A stretch of DNA of 17,074 nucleotides, taken from contig JBELJZ010000031.1 of assembly GCA_042089915.1 (NCBI GenBank), positions 1 to 17,074 on the forward strand, written 5' to 3'. Below the pieces are notes generated by a model. That model was not told the origin of the DNA. It did not search any database and saw only the letters and a list, made by a program, of their open reading frames with translations. Of the stretch, positions 1-6,937 are shown in pieces. How positions within the stretch are numbered: the stretch's first letter is position 1; each line of letters opens with the position of its first letter. This stretch comes from UBA8752 sp002172485. Its GTDB lineage: Bacteria; Bacteroidota; Bacteroidia; Flavobacteriales_D; Sanyastnellaceae. The position numbers and the translations under genes were made by a program.

Positions 1-2618
1 CCGTCATCATCAGCGTCATTGTCGACGATCAGGCCATTCTCGCACGTCTCACAAATTCCATCGAGGTAGGTGCAGGAGTCATCAAAGTCGGTGGCGTTCG
101 CATTGTAGTTGCAGGCCGCTTGGTCCTGGCAACCGGGCACCTCATCGGCATCGCACACACCATCTCCGTCGGTGTCGTTGTTGACCACGACGCCGGTGCC
201 ATCCGTTTGGCCGGAGCACGTTTGGCAACCCGTGGCGAGAAGGCAGGAGCTGTCGTCGCTGTTGGCATTGCTGTCGTAGTTGCAGGCAGCGGGGTCGGTA
301 CAGCCAGGGAAGACGCAGGACCCGTCATCATATTCTGTGTCGGAGGAATAATTGGATGCTCCAGTGTCCATGCATCCACCGGTTCCCACAATGATGGTGC
401 CGACCATACCAAGGTCAGCGTGAATGCCCACGGAACAGTCGTATTGGTAGACGCCGGGAATATGGAAGGTGTAGCTTCCAATGCAGATGCCAGCGTCATT
501 GCCAATGGTGGCCGCCAAGCTGAAGTCCTCAGGGTTGTCGAAAGGAGCGCCCGTGATGGAGTTGGTCACACCATTCGCATTGTGAAGAGAGGAGGTGTTG
601 TTTTGCCAGACCACTGTTCCGCCTGTTGGAATGGAGACGGAACTCGGGGTGAATGCGTAGTTCGTGGCGATAACGAGCTCGCCAATGACGCCACAGGCAT
701 TGTCTTGGCAAGAGCCGTCGTTCACGTTGGCCGAGTCGTCATAATTCCATGCATCGGGGTCCGTGCATCCGGGGTATTGACAGCTACCGTCATCTGTGTT
801 GGCAGAGGTATCATAGTTGGACGCAGTCGGATCCGTGCAGCCGAGGTAGAAGCAGGTGCCATCATCTTGCGTGGCATTCACATCATAATTCGAGGCGCTG
901 GAATCCACGCATCCCTGGACTTCGCTGTCGTCGCAGGTTCCATTGCCATCGGCATCTGAGGCGCAGGTTCCACCGCAGATGCCCAAGGCATCGAGTTGGT
1001 TGCCATTGCAGTCGCAATCCCCGGCAGGAATGTCGTTGCAGCCACATTCTCCAGTTGCCCCAGGACCATTGCAGATGCCGCACTCGTCGTACTGACCGAC
1101 GCAGTCGTCCACATTGTCGCAGAGGTAGTCGCCGTCGACATTGTCACACGTGCAGATTTCGGGATAGAGATAGTTGAATTCGCCCAGGCCGTCGCTGGTA
1201 AAGCTGAATGGCAAGCGAAAGTCTGCAATGCCCGCCGGAAGTGTGGCTGGAATCACCTGCATTGCGAGTGTGCCCGAAACCACGCCAGCGGTGGTGAACT
1301 GACCAATGAGGATGCGCAGGTTCTCGTCTGGAATCACGTTGGACGAAGATGGAAGGGCAAACCACGTGCCGCCCACGACACCAGAGGCAAAAATGCCGCC
1401 CCCGGCTTCAAAGGGAGCCGCCCAATCGCCAGCGACGGTGACCGCTTCGTAGCCGGTTCCTTCCATGAAGCTTGGCGATCGGTCGATGCCGATGGTGGCC
1501 CAGCTGTCGTATTCGAGGTCGACGTATGCGGGGAAGTCAAAGAGCAACGAGCTGATGTTGCTCGGTGTCTCTGCCCCGAGCGGCGCTTGGTAAAATGGAG
1601 CGGTGCTCGTGATGGCCAGTGGAGCCATGTCATTGCCGTAGACTGCATTGACCCTGTCACCAGCCGTTTCAACCACAGCGTAAAGGCGGTAAGTCTTCAT
1701 GCCATTTAAGGCGATGATCCCTGTGGTGTCGTGGTCTGCAATGAGATCGATGTCAATGCTGTATTGTGGCAGGCTGTCACTGGAAAAATTGGAGGACAGC
1801 ACTTGCATCGAATCTGGGCAAGAGCAGAAGTCGCATGAGCCGTTGTCAAACAGGACGTTGGGCGTATAGTTGCACGCTGTGGGCTCGAGGCAGCCGTGGG
1901 ATTCGACGCCGAGATAAGGGCGCACGCAGTTGGCGTCGTCGGAGATGCCATTGCGGAATACCTGAAGGCCAAATTGACCGCTGACTTCGCCGTCTGTCGT
2001 GACTTGAGCGATGAGGACTTTGCTGTCAGAGCCTGCCAGTCCGTTGGTGTACACGTCGCTGTTCTCAATGAACCAAGCTGAACCTTGTGGCGTGTCAATC
2101 ACGAGGTTGCCACCGTTGGCAAACCCTACAGACAGCGGGTTGGTGGGGTCTTCCACCAGCGAAACGGAAGTCTCCCCATTGCTGGAATTGGGGGCTTGTT
2201 CTATGCCAATGGTCACCCAGCTGTCAAATTCGGTATCGGGATATACGCTGAAGAGTGCGGGCGAAATGGCATTGGCCAAAGCGCCATTGGCTCCTTCAAA
2301 CAGGGAGCTTTGGTAGAAGTTGCCCGTGGTGGTCAGGTAAACCGGGCGACTCGCGTCACCAGAGACCGCGCTCAGTTTGTCCTCGCTGGATTCGCAATTC
2401 AGGAAAATGCGATACGTGCTGTAATCGCTGAGATCCACGGTTTCAGGGCCGGTTGCGAGCGTGCCGAGGTCGGTTGCGATTTGCTCAATGCTGAGCGTGT
2501 ATCCACCGTTGGAAGTGTCGCAGCTCGTGGTTTGAGCGGTCGCCATCCCGGCGAATGCAATCAGGGCGCAGGCCGGCAAAAGCAAACGTCCTTGAAAACC
2601 TTGGAGCATGTTGGACAT
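1..2618 (-). CDS. Large secreted cysteine-repeat protein with embedded cupredoxin domain (3' end beyond window)
   Basis: The frame from ATG 2618 stays open for 872 codons and leaves the left edge, so the C-terminus is missing. Residues 1-28 form a signal peptide (hydrophobic stretch LLLPACALIAFAGM, then ATA before Gln29). Residues about 29-240 and 263-487 are two diverged copies of one domain, aligned on DSWVTIGI (132) and DSWATIGI (371). Residues about 489-568 are rich in Cys, Asp and Gly, with DGD/DADG runs resembling thrombospondin type 3 or MopE-like calcium-binding segments. Cysteine repeats of 21 residues start at 242, 569, 593, 617, 748, 772 and 829. Residues 648-745 are a plastocyanin-like domain with His679, Cys728, His733 and Met738 as likely type-1 copper ligands. 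It probably acts at the cell surface or outside the cell. Such proteins often end in a type IX secretion sorting domain, which cannot be seen here. Architecture is read directly; function is inferred. Confidence 0.9.
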   Translation of the reverse strand, partial: MSNMLQGFQGRLLLPACALIAFAGMATAQTTSCDTSNGGYTLSIEQIATDLGTLATGPETVDLSDYSTYRIFLNCESSEDKLSAVSGDASRPVYLTTTGNFYQSSLFEGANGALANAISPALFSVYPDTEFDSWVTIGIEQAPNSSNGETSVSLVEDPTNPLSVGFANGGNLVIDTPQGSAWFIENSDVYTNGLAGSDSKVLIAQVTTDGEVSGQFGLQVFRNGISDDANCVRPYLGVESHGCLEPTACNYTPNVLFDNGSCDFCSCPDSMQVLSSNFSSDSLPQYSIDIDLIADHDTTGIIALNGMKTYRLYAVVETAGDRVNAVYGNDMAPLAITSTAPFYQAPLGAETPSNISSLLFDFPAYVDLEYDSWATIGIDRSPSFMEGTGYEAVTVAGDWAAPFEAGGGIFASGVVGGTWFALPSSSNVIPDENLRILIGQFTTAGVVSGTLAMQVIPATLPAGIADFRLPFSFTSDGLGEFNYLYPEICTCDNVDGDYLCDNVDDCVGQYDECGICNGPGATGECGCNDIPAGDCDCNGNQLDALGICGGTCASDADGNGTCDDSEVQGCVDSSASNYDVNATQDDGTCFYLGCTDPTASNYDTSANTDDGSCQYPGCTDPDAWNYDDSANVNDGSCQDNACGVIGELVIATNYAFTPSSVSIPTGGTVVWQNNTSSLHNANGVTNSITGAPFDNPEDFSLAATIGNDAGICIGSYTFHIPGVYQYDCSVGIHADLGMVGTIIVGTGGCMDTGASNYSSDTEYDDGSCVFPGCTDPAACNYDSNANSDDSSCLLATGCQTCSGQTDGTGVVVNNDTDGDGVCDADEVPGCQDQAACNYNANATDFDDSCTYLDGICETCENGLIVDNDADDD
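72..914 (-). repeat. Cysteine-repeat array (GC-x-D...NYD...DDGSC), interrupted by the cupredoxin domain
   Basis: Six 21-residue units begin with GC and end with C. They start at protein residues 569, 593, 617, 748, 772 and 829. A seventh, isolated unit starts at residue 242 (nt 1833-1895). The first three units are separated by three-residue linkers (FYL, QYP). Each unit has two cysteines at its ends, a central NYD or NYN, and usually an acidic DDGSC-like end, which suggests a disulfide-closed loop. The units are divergent at the DNA level, so this is a protein repeat rather than a recent tandem duplication. Confidence 0.8.
384..677 (-). other. Cupredoxin (plastocyanin-like, type-1 copper) domain within the secreted protein
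   Basis: Residues 648-745 of the large protein. The order is AFTPSSVSIPTGGTVVWQN, then SLHNANG (His679), then GVYQYDC (Cys728), His733, and GMVGTIIVG (Met738). The hydrophobic beta-strand pattern and the H...C-x4-H-x4-M ligand set match small blue copper proteins. The C-x4-H-x4-M spacing is that of rusticyanin and auracyanin rather than the C-x2-H of plastocyanin. Two extra cysteines (642 and 712) could form a disulfide. Copper binding is inferred from ligand conservation. Confidence 0.8.
1158..2534 (-). repeat. Diverged tandem duplication of the N-terminal domain of the secreted protein
   Basis: Residues about 29-240 and 263-487 share a series of motifs in the same order: STYRIFLN versus KTYRLYAV, GNFYQSSLFEG versus APFYQAPLGAE, EFDSWVTIGIE versus EYDSWATIGID, GSAWFIENS versus GTWFALPSS, and KVLIAQVTTDGEVSG versus RILIGQFTTAGVVSG. 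The offset is about 239 residues. Identity is moderate, so the duplication is old. The domain family is not one I can name. Confidence 0.7.
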
Positions 2619-2641
2619 GGTGACACGAAAAATTGGCACCT

Positions 2642-2673
2642 TGAATATAGCCCATAACATCGACGAAGCCCAA
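2642..2673 (-). promoter_or_regulatory. Candidate promoter for the secreted-protein gene
   Basis: On the minus strand TTG (2673-2671) is followed after 21 nt by TATATTCA (2649-2642). This approximates the Bacteroidota pattern of a -33 TTG and a -7 TAnnTTTG. It would start transcription roughly 15 nt before ATG 2618. It lies between the tRNA terminator and the gene, where a promoter is needed. The -7 element is imperfect. Confidence 0.35.
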
Positions 2674-2719
2674 TAAATTGTCTTCTAATTTGTTTACATT
2701 GGGGTTCGGGAATCCGGGC

Positions 2720-2744
2720 AAAAAAAACCCGGCGCAAACCGGGC
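2720..2744 (-). terminator. Intrinsic terminator after the tRNA gene
   Basis: Reading the minus strand, GCCCGG - TTTGCG - CCGGG forms a GC-rich hairpin followed directly by eight T residues (2727-2720). It begins five bases after the tRNA CCA end. It should stop tRNA transcription before the secreted-protein gene. Confidence 0.85.
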
Positions 2745-2748
2745 TTTG

Positions 2749-2825
2749 TGGTAGCGAGAGAGAGACTTGAACTCTCGACCTCAGGATTATGAATCCTGCG
2801 CTCTAACCAGCTGAGCTACCTCGCC
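2749..2825 (-). tRNA. tRNA with CAT anticodon, probably elongator tRNA-Met
   Basis: The 77-nt gene folds as a complete cloverleaf: acceptor arm GGCGAGG with TCTCGCT (G-T wobbles at 1-72 and 7-66), D arm starting TAGCTCAG, anticodon stem CAGGA/TCCTG around loop TTCATAA, and T arm GAGAG-TTCAAGT-CTCTC. A73 is followed by an encoded CCA. It lacks the run of three G-C pairs in the anticodon stem and the unpaired first base of initiator tRNAs. Elongator Met is the likeliest identity. tRNA-Ile with a lysidine-modified CAT anticodon cannot be excluded. Confidence 0.93.
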
Positions 2826-2850
2826 AAAGGCATTCCGTCGAAACGGGCGG

Positions 2851-2858
2851 CAAATTTA
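2851..2858 (-). promoter_or_regulatory. Candidate -7 element for the tRNA gene (TAAATTTG)
   Basis: The minus strand reads TAAATTTG, an exact match to the Bacteroidota -7 consensus TAnnTTTG. It lies 25 nt before the tRNA 5' end, giving a 5' leader of about 20 nt. No clear TTG is seen at -33. The longer string ATAAATTTGC recurs before glnS. Confidence 0.5.
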
Positions 2859-2932
2859 TGGAAACCAAACTTGGCATGATGATGTTTAGGGAATGTTGTC
2901 TTGTAAAACGGGTGTGAGCCTGTGGTCTGGCG

Positions 2933-2940
2933 TATCTTTC
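2933..2940 (+). promoter_or_regulatory. Candidate -7 element for the START-like gene (TATCTTTC)
   Basis: TATCTTTC differs from TAnnTTTG by its last base and ends 17 nt before ATG 2958. It supports the ATG over the GTG at 2922, which would lie upstream of the transcript start. No convincing -33 element is visible. Confidence 0.3.
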
Positions 2941-2957
2941 CCGCAATCCAATTCTCA

Positions 2958-3344
2958 ATGGATCGAGTTGAATTTCAAGTAGAGGTGCCCATTCGGGCGA
3001 GTAAGGGGTCCATTTTCAGTCGGCTCAACAATCCGAGTGGCCTCTCGGAGTGGTTCGCAGATGACGTGAACATCAAAAAGGACGTGTTCACGTTCTTCTG
3101 GGATGGGTCTGAGGAATCTGCCCGTCTGGTGACCCAGAAGCGGGAAGAGTTTGTCAAGTTCCGTTGGATGGAGCACGAGGAAGAGGGTGCCAAGACGTAT
3201 TTCGAGATGCGCATCAAGATCGATCCGCTGACCGGGGATACAGCATTGTTGGTGACCGACTTCGCTGAAGAGGACGAAGTCGAAGAGGCGTCATTGCTGT
3301 GGGAAAAGCAGCTGAATGATTTGAAGCGGGTCCTCGGAGGTTGA
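2958..3344 (+). CDS. START-like (SRPBCC-fold) domain protein
   Basis: The 128-residue protein resembles the small START-like/AHSA1-related proteins conserved across Bacteroidota, which are about this length. Features include the opening MDRVEFQVEVPIRAS strand, a helix ending in LSEWFADDV (about 29-37), alternating beta strands through the middle (FTFFWDG, FVKFRWME), and an amphipathic C-terminal helix (SLLWEKQLNDLKRVLGG). The fold forms a hydrophobic cavity, but no ligand is known for this subgroup, so no function is assigned. ATG 2958 is chosen because it starts exactly at the first beta strand; an in-frame GTG at 2922 adds only twelve residues of unlikely sequence. The gene stands alone and ends 16 nt from the end of the convergent trmN6 gene. 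Confidence 0.88.
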   Translation: MDRVEFQVEVPIRASKGSIFSRLNNPSGLSEWFADDVNIKKDVFTFFWDGSEESARLVTQKREEFVKFRWMEHEEEGAKTYFEMRIKIDPLTGDTALLVTDFAEEDEVEEASLLWEKQLNDLKRVLGG

Positions 3345-3360
3345 CCTCTTCCCTCCTGCC

Positions 3361-4101
3361 CTATGTACCACGCAAGTAAGGGCGAATGAACCGCAGGTAC
3401 TCCTCGGTATAGTCAAGGGTGGCGCTGCCTTCCAATGTCAGCTTTTTGTCCTGATGAGGTTCAGCAGGGCACGGCTGTTTTGTCCATTCTGATGTGAACC
3501 GCTTGCAAGGCAAGTGCGCCATGGTGGTGATGTGGGTCGTGCACAAGACGTGAAATTCGCTTCCTGCAGCCCATGAATGCCATTCCTCCAACCGGTCATA
3601 TGGCCAGATTGTACAGAGTCGGCCACCGGGCTTGAGCAGCAGTGATGCCGCTTTGACCAAGTCCCCCATTTTGAGTGTGTCGTCGTGACGTGCCAGGTTG
3701 CGCGCTTGGATGGGAGATTTGGGCTTGTCCCTGAAAAACGGTGGATTCGATACCATCAGGTCGACTTGGCCAATCTGATCGGGATGTGCTTCGACAAACG
3801 ATTGGATGGCGCCACTCCACGCGGATGCAGTTCTGCCTTCGAACGGGTGGTTGGCGTAGTTTTCCTCGGATTGGCGGGCTGCTTCGGGTTCGATTTCTAC
3901 CCCAATGACGTGGCTGCCTGCGGACATGCGTTGAAGGAGCATCAATCCGACGTAACCATTGCCCGATCCGATATCCATCGCCAGATGTACACCTTCGACA
4001 GGGGTGGTGGCCCCGAGGACAATGCCGTCCATGCCCACCTTCATGGCGGCACCGTCTTGCTCGACGGAAAATGACTTGAAATGGAAGGGCCCTTTGGCCA
4101 T
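3361..4101 (-). CDS. trmN6: TrmN6-like tRNA1(Val) adenine-37 N6-methyltransferase
   Basis: The 246-residue protein matches the YfiC/TrmN6 family, which transfers a methyl group from SAM to N6 of adenine 37 in tRNA-Val. The N-terminal FKSFSVEQDGAAMKVGMDGIVLG block (residues 8-30) is characteristic of the family. The SAM-binding loop DIGSGNG is at 43-49, and the amino-methyltransferase motif NPPF is at 119-122. Length agrees with the family. ATG 4101 is chosen: it lies one base after the stop of the upstream gene (TGA-C-ATG) and aligns with E. coli YfiC, whereas a TTG at 4134 would run into that gene. It is the last gene of the eight-gene operon. The exact tRNA substrate in this organism is inferred. 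Confidence 0.88.
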   Translation of the reverse strand: MAKGPFHFKSFSVEQDGAAMKVGMDGIVLGATTPVEGVHLAMDIGSGNGYVGLMLLQRMSAGSHVIGVEIEPEAARQSEENYANHPFEGRTASAWSGAIQSFVEAHPDQIGQVDLMVSNPPFFRDKPKSPIQARNLARHDDTLKMGDLVKAASLLLKPGGRLCTIWPYDRLEEWHSWAAGSEFHVLCTTHITTMAHLPCKRFTSEWTKQPCPAEPHQDKKLTLEGSATLDYTEEYLRFIRPYLRGT

Positions 4102-4102
4102 G

Positions 4103-4699
4103 TCAGTCGGCGCGTTGGCGCTGCCAGGTCTCAAACTCCGGAAAGTCCGCTTTGCGGTTCTCAGGTACTGCTGTCAGCGGCTCGCATTCTTCCAAGAACG
4201 CTTGACAATCTGCAGGAAGCTGTTGGTACAGCCCCGTGCCTTCCACCTTGTGCGCCAACATTTCCTCACTCACTTTGCCAATGACTTTGGCTGGATTGCC
4301 AGCAACGATGGTCCTTCCCTCCCATTGGCTCTGGGCTTTCAGGAAGGCGAGTGCTCCGACGATGCAGCCTTCTCCCACGACCACGTCGTCCATGATCACA
4401 GCATTCATTCCAATCAAACATTGCTTCCCGAGGCGTGCGCCGTGGACTACTGCTCCGTGTCCGACATGGGCCCCTTCTGCAAGGTGGACGGTGGTGCCGG
4501 GAAACATGTGGATGACGCAGTTCTCCTGGACATTGCACCCGTCGTCCAGTACAATTCGGCCCCAGTCACCCCGCAACACGGCGCCCGGCCCGATGTAGCA
4601 ATTCTTGCCGATGGTAACGTGTCCCAAGACCGTGGCTTGTGGGTGAACGTATGCCGTGGGGTCAATCACGGGTACCATGCCTTTGAAAGATTGAATCAC
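4103..4699 (-). CDS. paaY: PaaY-type left-handed beta-helix protein (gamma-carbonic anhydrase family; thioesterase-like)
   Basis: The 198-residue protein has the hexapeptide repeats of the gamma-carbonic anhydrase/PaaY family, as in ATVLGHVTIGKNCYIGPGA (22-40). The three expected zinc ligands are present as His64 (VIHMF), His81 and His86 (GHGAVVHG). A C-terminal helical tail follows, as in PaaY. In E. coli, PaaY belongs to the phenylacetate pathway and hydrolyses dead-end CoA esters. The start is GTG 4699, whose GTGA overlaps the thiolase stop by 4 nt; the resulting N-terminus IQSFKGMVPVIDP aligns with E. coli PaaY, so the ATG at 4678 would cut off real sequence. Its position beside a PaaJ-like thiolase favours PaaY over a true carbonic anhydrase, but this is inference. 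Confidence 0.85.
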   Translation of the reverse strand: MIQSFKGMVPVIDPTAYVHPQATVLGHVTIGKNCYIGPGAVLRGDWGRIVLDDGCNVQENCVIHMFPGTTVHLAEGAHVGHGAVVHGARLGKQCLIGMNAVIMDDVVVGEGCIVGALAFLKAQSQWEGRTIVAGNPAKVIGKVSEEMLAHKVEGTGLYQQLPADCQAFLEECEPLTAVPENRKADFPEFETWQRQRAD

Positions 4700-5910
4700 G
4701 CGGCGTTTGGATTGCGGAGAATGGTGGCATAGCCCTGCCCCACCCCGATGCACAAGGTGACCAAGGCGTAGCGCCCACCACTGCGGGCGAGCTGGCGGGC
4801 AGCAGTGAGGAGGATGCGTGCGCCTGTCATGCCCAGGGGGTGTCCCAGTGCAATGGCACCTCCTTGGGGGTTGATTCGGGCGTCGTCGTCCGTCAACCCC
4901 AAGGACCGGGTGCAGGCCAGGCTTTGGGCGGCGAAAGCCTCATTCAATTCAATGTGGTCCATGTCGGCCAGCGTCAAGCCGGCTTTCGCGAGGGCCTGTT
5001 TCGAGGCCTCGACGGGACCGATTCCCATGATGCGCGGCTCCACACCCACGACGGCACTCGATGTGATTTGGGCCAGCGGGGTAAAGCCGTGCTGCTCGAT
5101 GCCCGCTTCATTGGCCAGCAGCAAGGCACAGGCGCCATCGTTGAGTCCGCTGCTGTTTCCAGCGGTCACCGAACCTCCCTCCTTTTTGAAGGCGGGCCGG
5201 AGTTTGGCGAGGATCTCTTCCGTGGAATTGGGCTTGATGAATTCATCCGCATCCATCACGAGATCCTCTTGCTTTCGCCGGGGGATGTGAACTGGAATGA
5301 TTTCCTCCGCGAAGTGTCCGGCTTCCCGCGCAGCGGCGGATTTCCGCTGGGACCAAGCCGCGAACCGGTCTTGATCTTCTCGGGCGATGTCATGCAGTTC
5401 GACGAGGTTTTCCGCGGTGGTGCCCATGCCGTCCGTGCCGTACAGGGCATCCAGTTTGGGGTTGATGAAGCGCCAACCGAAGCTGCTGTCGTGCATTTCA
5501 GCATCCCGGCCAAATGGCTTGCTGGCTTTGCTGATGACCCAAGGACCGCGGGTCATGTGTTCTACGCCACCAGACACCATGACGTTGGCATCCCCCATAT
5601 GAAGGGCGCGGGACGCGTGGATGGTGGCGGCCATCCCGGAGGCGCAGAGCCGGTTCACCGTTTCTCCGGGCACTGAAGTGGGCAATCCTGCCAGCAGAGC
5701 GGCCATGCGGGCCACATTTCGATTGTCTTCACCAGCTTGGTTGGCACACCCCATCAGGACGTCGCCAACGCAGGCGGGGTCAAAGTCCGGGTGGCGCTGC
5801 ATCAGGGCCCGAAGCACGTGGGCAGCCAAATCGTCCGTGCGAACCGGGGCCAGCGTACCACCGAAGTTGCCGATCGGCGTGCGGATGCCGTCAATAAGGT
5901 AGGCGTTCAT
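4696..5910 (-). CDS. PaaJ/PcaF-type thiolase (3-oxoadipyl-CoA / acetyl-CoA acyltransferase)
   Basis: The 404-residue protein is a full-length thiolase. The nucleophilic cysteine is Cys89 in NRLCASG, the active-site His357 is in GGAIALGHPLG, the second catalytic Cys387 is in CIGVGQG, and NEAF is at 323-326. The strings GCANQAGEDNRNVARMA, FGWRFINP and DDDARINPQGG are close to 3-oxoadipyl-CoA thiolases (PcaF, PaaJ), which split 3-oxoadipyl-CoA into succinyl-CoA and acetyl-CoA at the end of aromatic degradation. A general beta-oxidation role remains possible. The start ATG 5910 lies 3 nt after the DUF4340 stop. The downstream PaaY homologue overlaps by 4 nt, which supports a phenylacetate link. 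Confidence 0.9.
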   Translation of the reverse strand: MNAYLIDGIRTPIGNFGGTLAPVRTDDLAAHVLRALMQRHPDFDPACVGDVLMGCANQAGEDNRNVARMAALLAGLPTSVPGETVNRLCASGMAATIHASRALHMGDANVMVSGGVEHMTRGPWVISKASKPFGRDAEMHDSSFGWRFINPKLDALYGTDGMGTTAENLVELHDIAREDQDRFAAWSQRKSAAAREAGHFAEEIIPVHIPRRKQEDLVMDADEFIKPNSTEEILAKLRPAFKKEGGSVTAGNSSGLNDGACALLLANEAGIEQHGFTPLAQITSSAVVGVEPRIMGIGPVEASKQALAKAGLTLADMDHIELNEAFAAQSLACTRSLGLTDDDARINPQGGAIALGHPLGMTGARILLTAARQLARSGGRYALVTLCIGVGQGYATILRNPNAA

Positions 5911-5913
5911 GGT

Positions 5914-6933
5914 TCAGGAGTCAAGGTTGCGCCAGAAGTTGAGAATGGGGTTGAAGACAAAAGTCTGCACCAAGGCGACCTCTTCTCCGACTACGGCATA
6001 CATCCGGCTTCCGTCGTGGGTCATCCGTTGTCCGTCGAGGTCGTATTCCTCGATGATGGGGTCTTTCCAATGGAGGTCTAAGGGGACGGTGCGGCCATTC
6101 TTGTACCGCACTTCCAGGCTCCATGCCGCTGGACTCGCCTTGAGGCTGTCTTCTTGGGATGGACTGAGGTGGCTGTCCCACGTTTCAATGTGCACGTCGC
6201 AGAAACGCAACCACTGGTCCTGCATGGTGCTTTGTGCCGGTACTCTCGCCGTGGTCTCGACAAGCGTCAGCGTCAGCCCGTCTTCGGTCCAGCTGAGGGA
6301 AGCGGCAGCGCCCCGATCGTCGAGCGGGGTCCCTGAGATGGACTGGATGGACTCAGGGTTGGATTCGTAAATGCCGGTGTACCGCCACTCGTTTTCGGAG
6401 GTGAAAAAGCGCGTGGAGAGGAACCCCGTAAACCCTTCCATATGAGTGATGTAGGGCTCCGATGAGCGCCCCTTGCCAGGCAGTTCCAAAAGCATGTGGG
6501 TGCCGGTGTGACTTTGGGTGGGCGTGCCGATGAACCAAGTCTTGGTCGGGGTTTCGGCACCGTCGAGGTGGATGTCCACTCGTTTGCCGGATGCGGCCAT
6601 CATCTTGAGGACGCCTTCCTTGGCTTTGGGTTGAACAGGCTGTCGCACGGAGACCCGCTTGAAGGTTTTCAGGAGCAGGTCCGTGGCGTCTTTTCGCGCA
6701 AGGCGCGAACCGTTGAGCGTCCACAAGCCCAGTGGATGATTCGATCGCTCCAACACGGCCACCTGTCCTTGTGCATCGGCAATGCGGATGCGGGTCACAG
6801 CGGACGTGTCGGATATGGCAAAATGTGTGCTTTGATCGGCCTCCAAGGCGCCGGCTTCTGGTCGGGAGCCGAGGTAAATGGCGATGCCGGCGAGCAACAG
6901 GACGGCGAAAAGGGTGATGCGGCTGCGCGTCAT
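5914..6933 (-). CDS. DUF4340 protein, membrane-anchored partner of the GldF/GldG module
   Basis: The 339-residue protein has an N-terminal signal anchor (residues about 6-22, ITLFAVLLLAGIAIYLG) followed by a mostly beta-rich soluble region expected outside the cytoplasmic membrane. The arrangement and motifs (LWTLNGSRLARKDATDLLLKTF at about 69-90, then TWFIGTP) fit DUF4340, a family often encoded directly after GldG-like ABC transporter components. No enzymatic residues are evident. The start is ATG 6933, 4 nt after the gldG stop, and the gene ends 3 nt before the thiolase start. A role as accessory subunit of the transporter is inferred from position. Confidence 0.8.
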   Translation of the reverse strand: MTRSRITLFAVLLLAGIAIYLGSRPEAGALEADQSTHFAISDTSAVTRIRIADAQGQVAVLERSNHPLGLWTLNGSRLARKDATDLLLKTFKRVSVRQPVQPKAKEGVLKMMAASGKRVDIHLDGAETPTKTWFIGTPTQSHTGTHMLLELPGKGRSSEPYITHMEGFTGFLSTRFFTSENEWRYTGIYESNPESIQSISGTPLDDRGAAASLSWTEDGLTLTLVETTARVPAQSTMQDQWLRFCDVHIETWDSHLSPSQEDSLKASPAAWSLEVRYKNGRTVPLDLHWKDPIIEEYDLDGQRMTHDGSRMYAVVGEEVALVQTFVFNPILNFWRNLDS

Positions 6934-6937
6934 GGGG

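Noticed and set aside
1..914. Direct repeats that might be a CRISPR array or DNA tandem repeat
   Set aside because: The periodicity is at protein level, units are 21-24 codons, and nucleotide identity between units is low. There are no spacer-like uniform repeats.
120..1709. Plus-strand open frames of 279 and 237 codons with many Val, Ala and Gly residues
   Set aside because: They are the complement of the cysteine-repeat protein. Their composition follows from reverse reading of Asn, Asp and Thr codons, and the minus-strand frame has a signal peptide, repeats and a cupredoxin.
3345..3360. Possible terminator between the convergent START-like and trmN6 genes
   Set aside because: The 16-nt gap and flanking sequence contain only a GAGGT/ACCTC match with a two-base loop, too small to be a credible hairpin.
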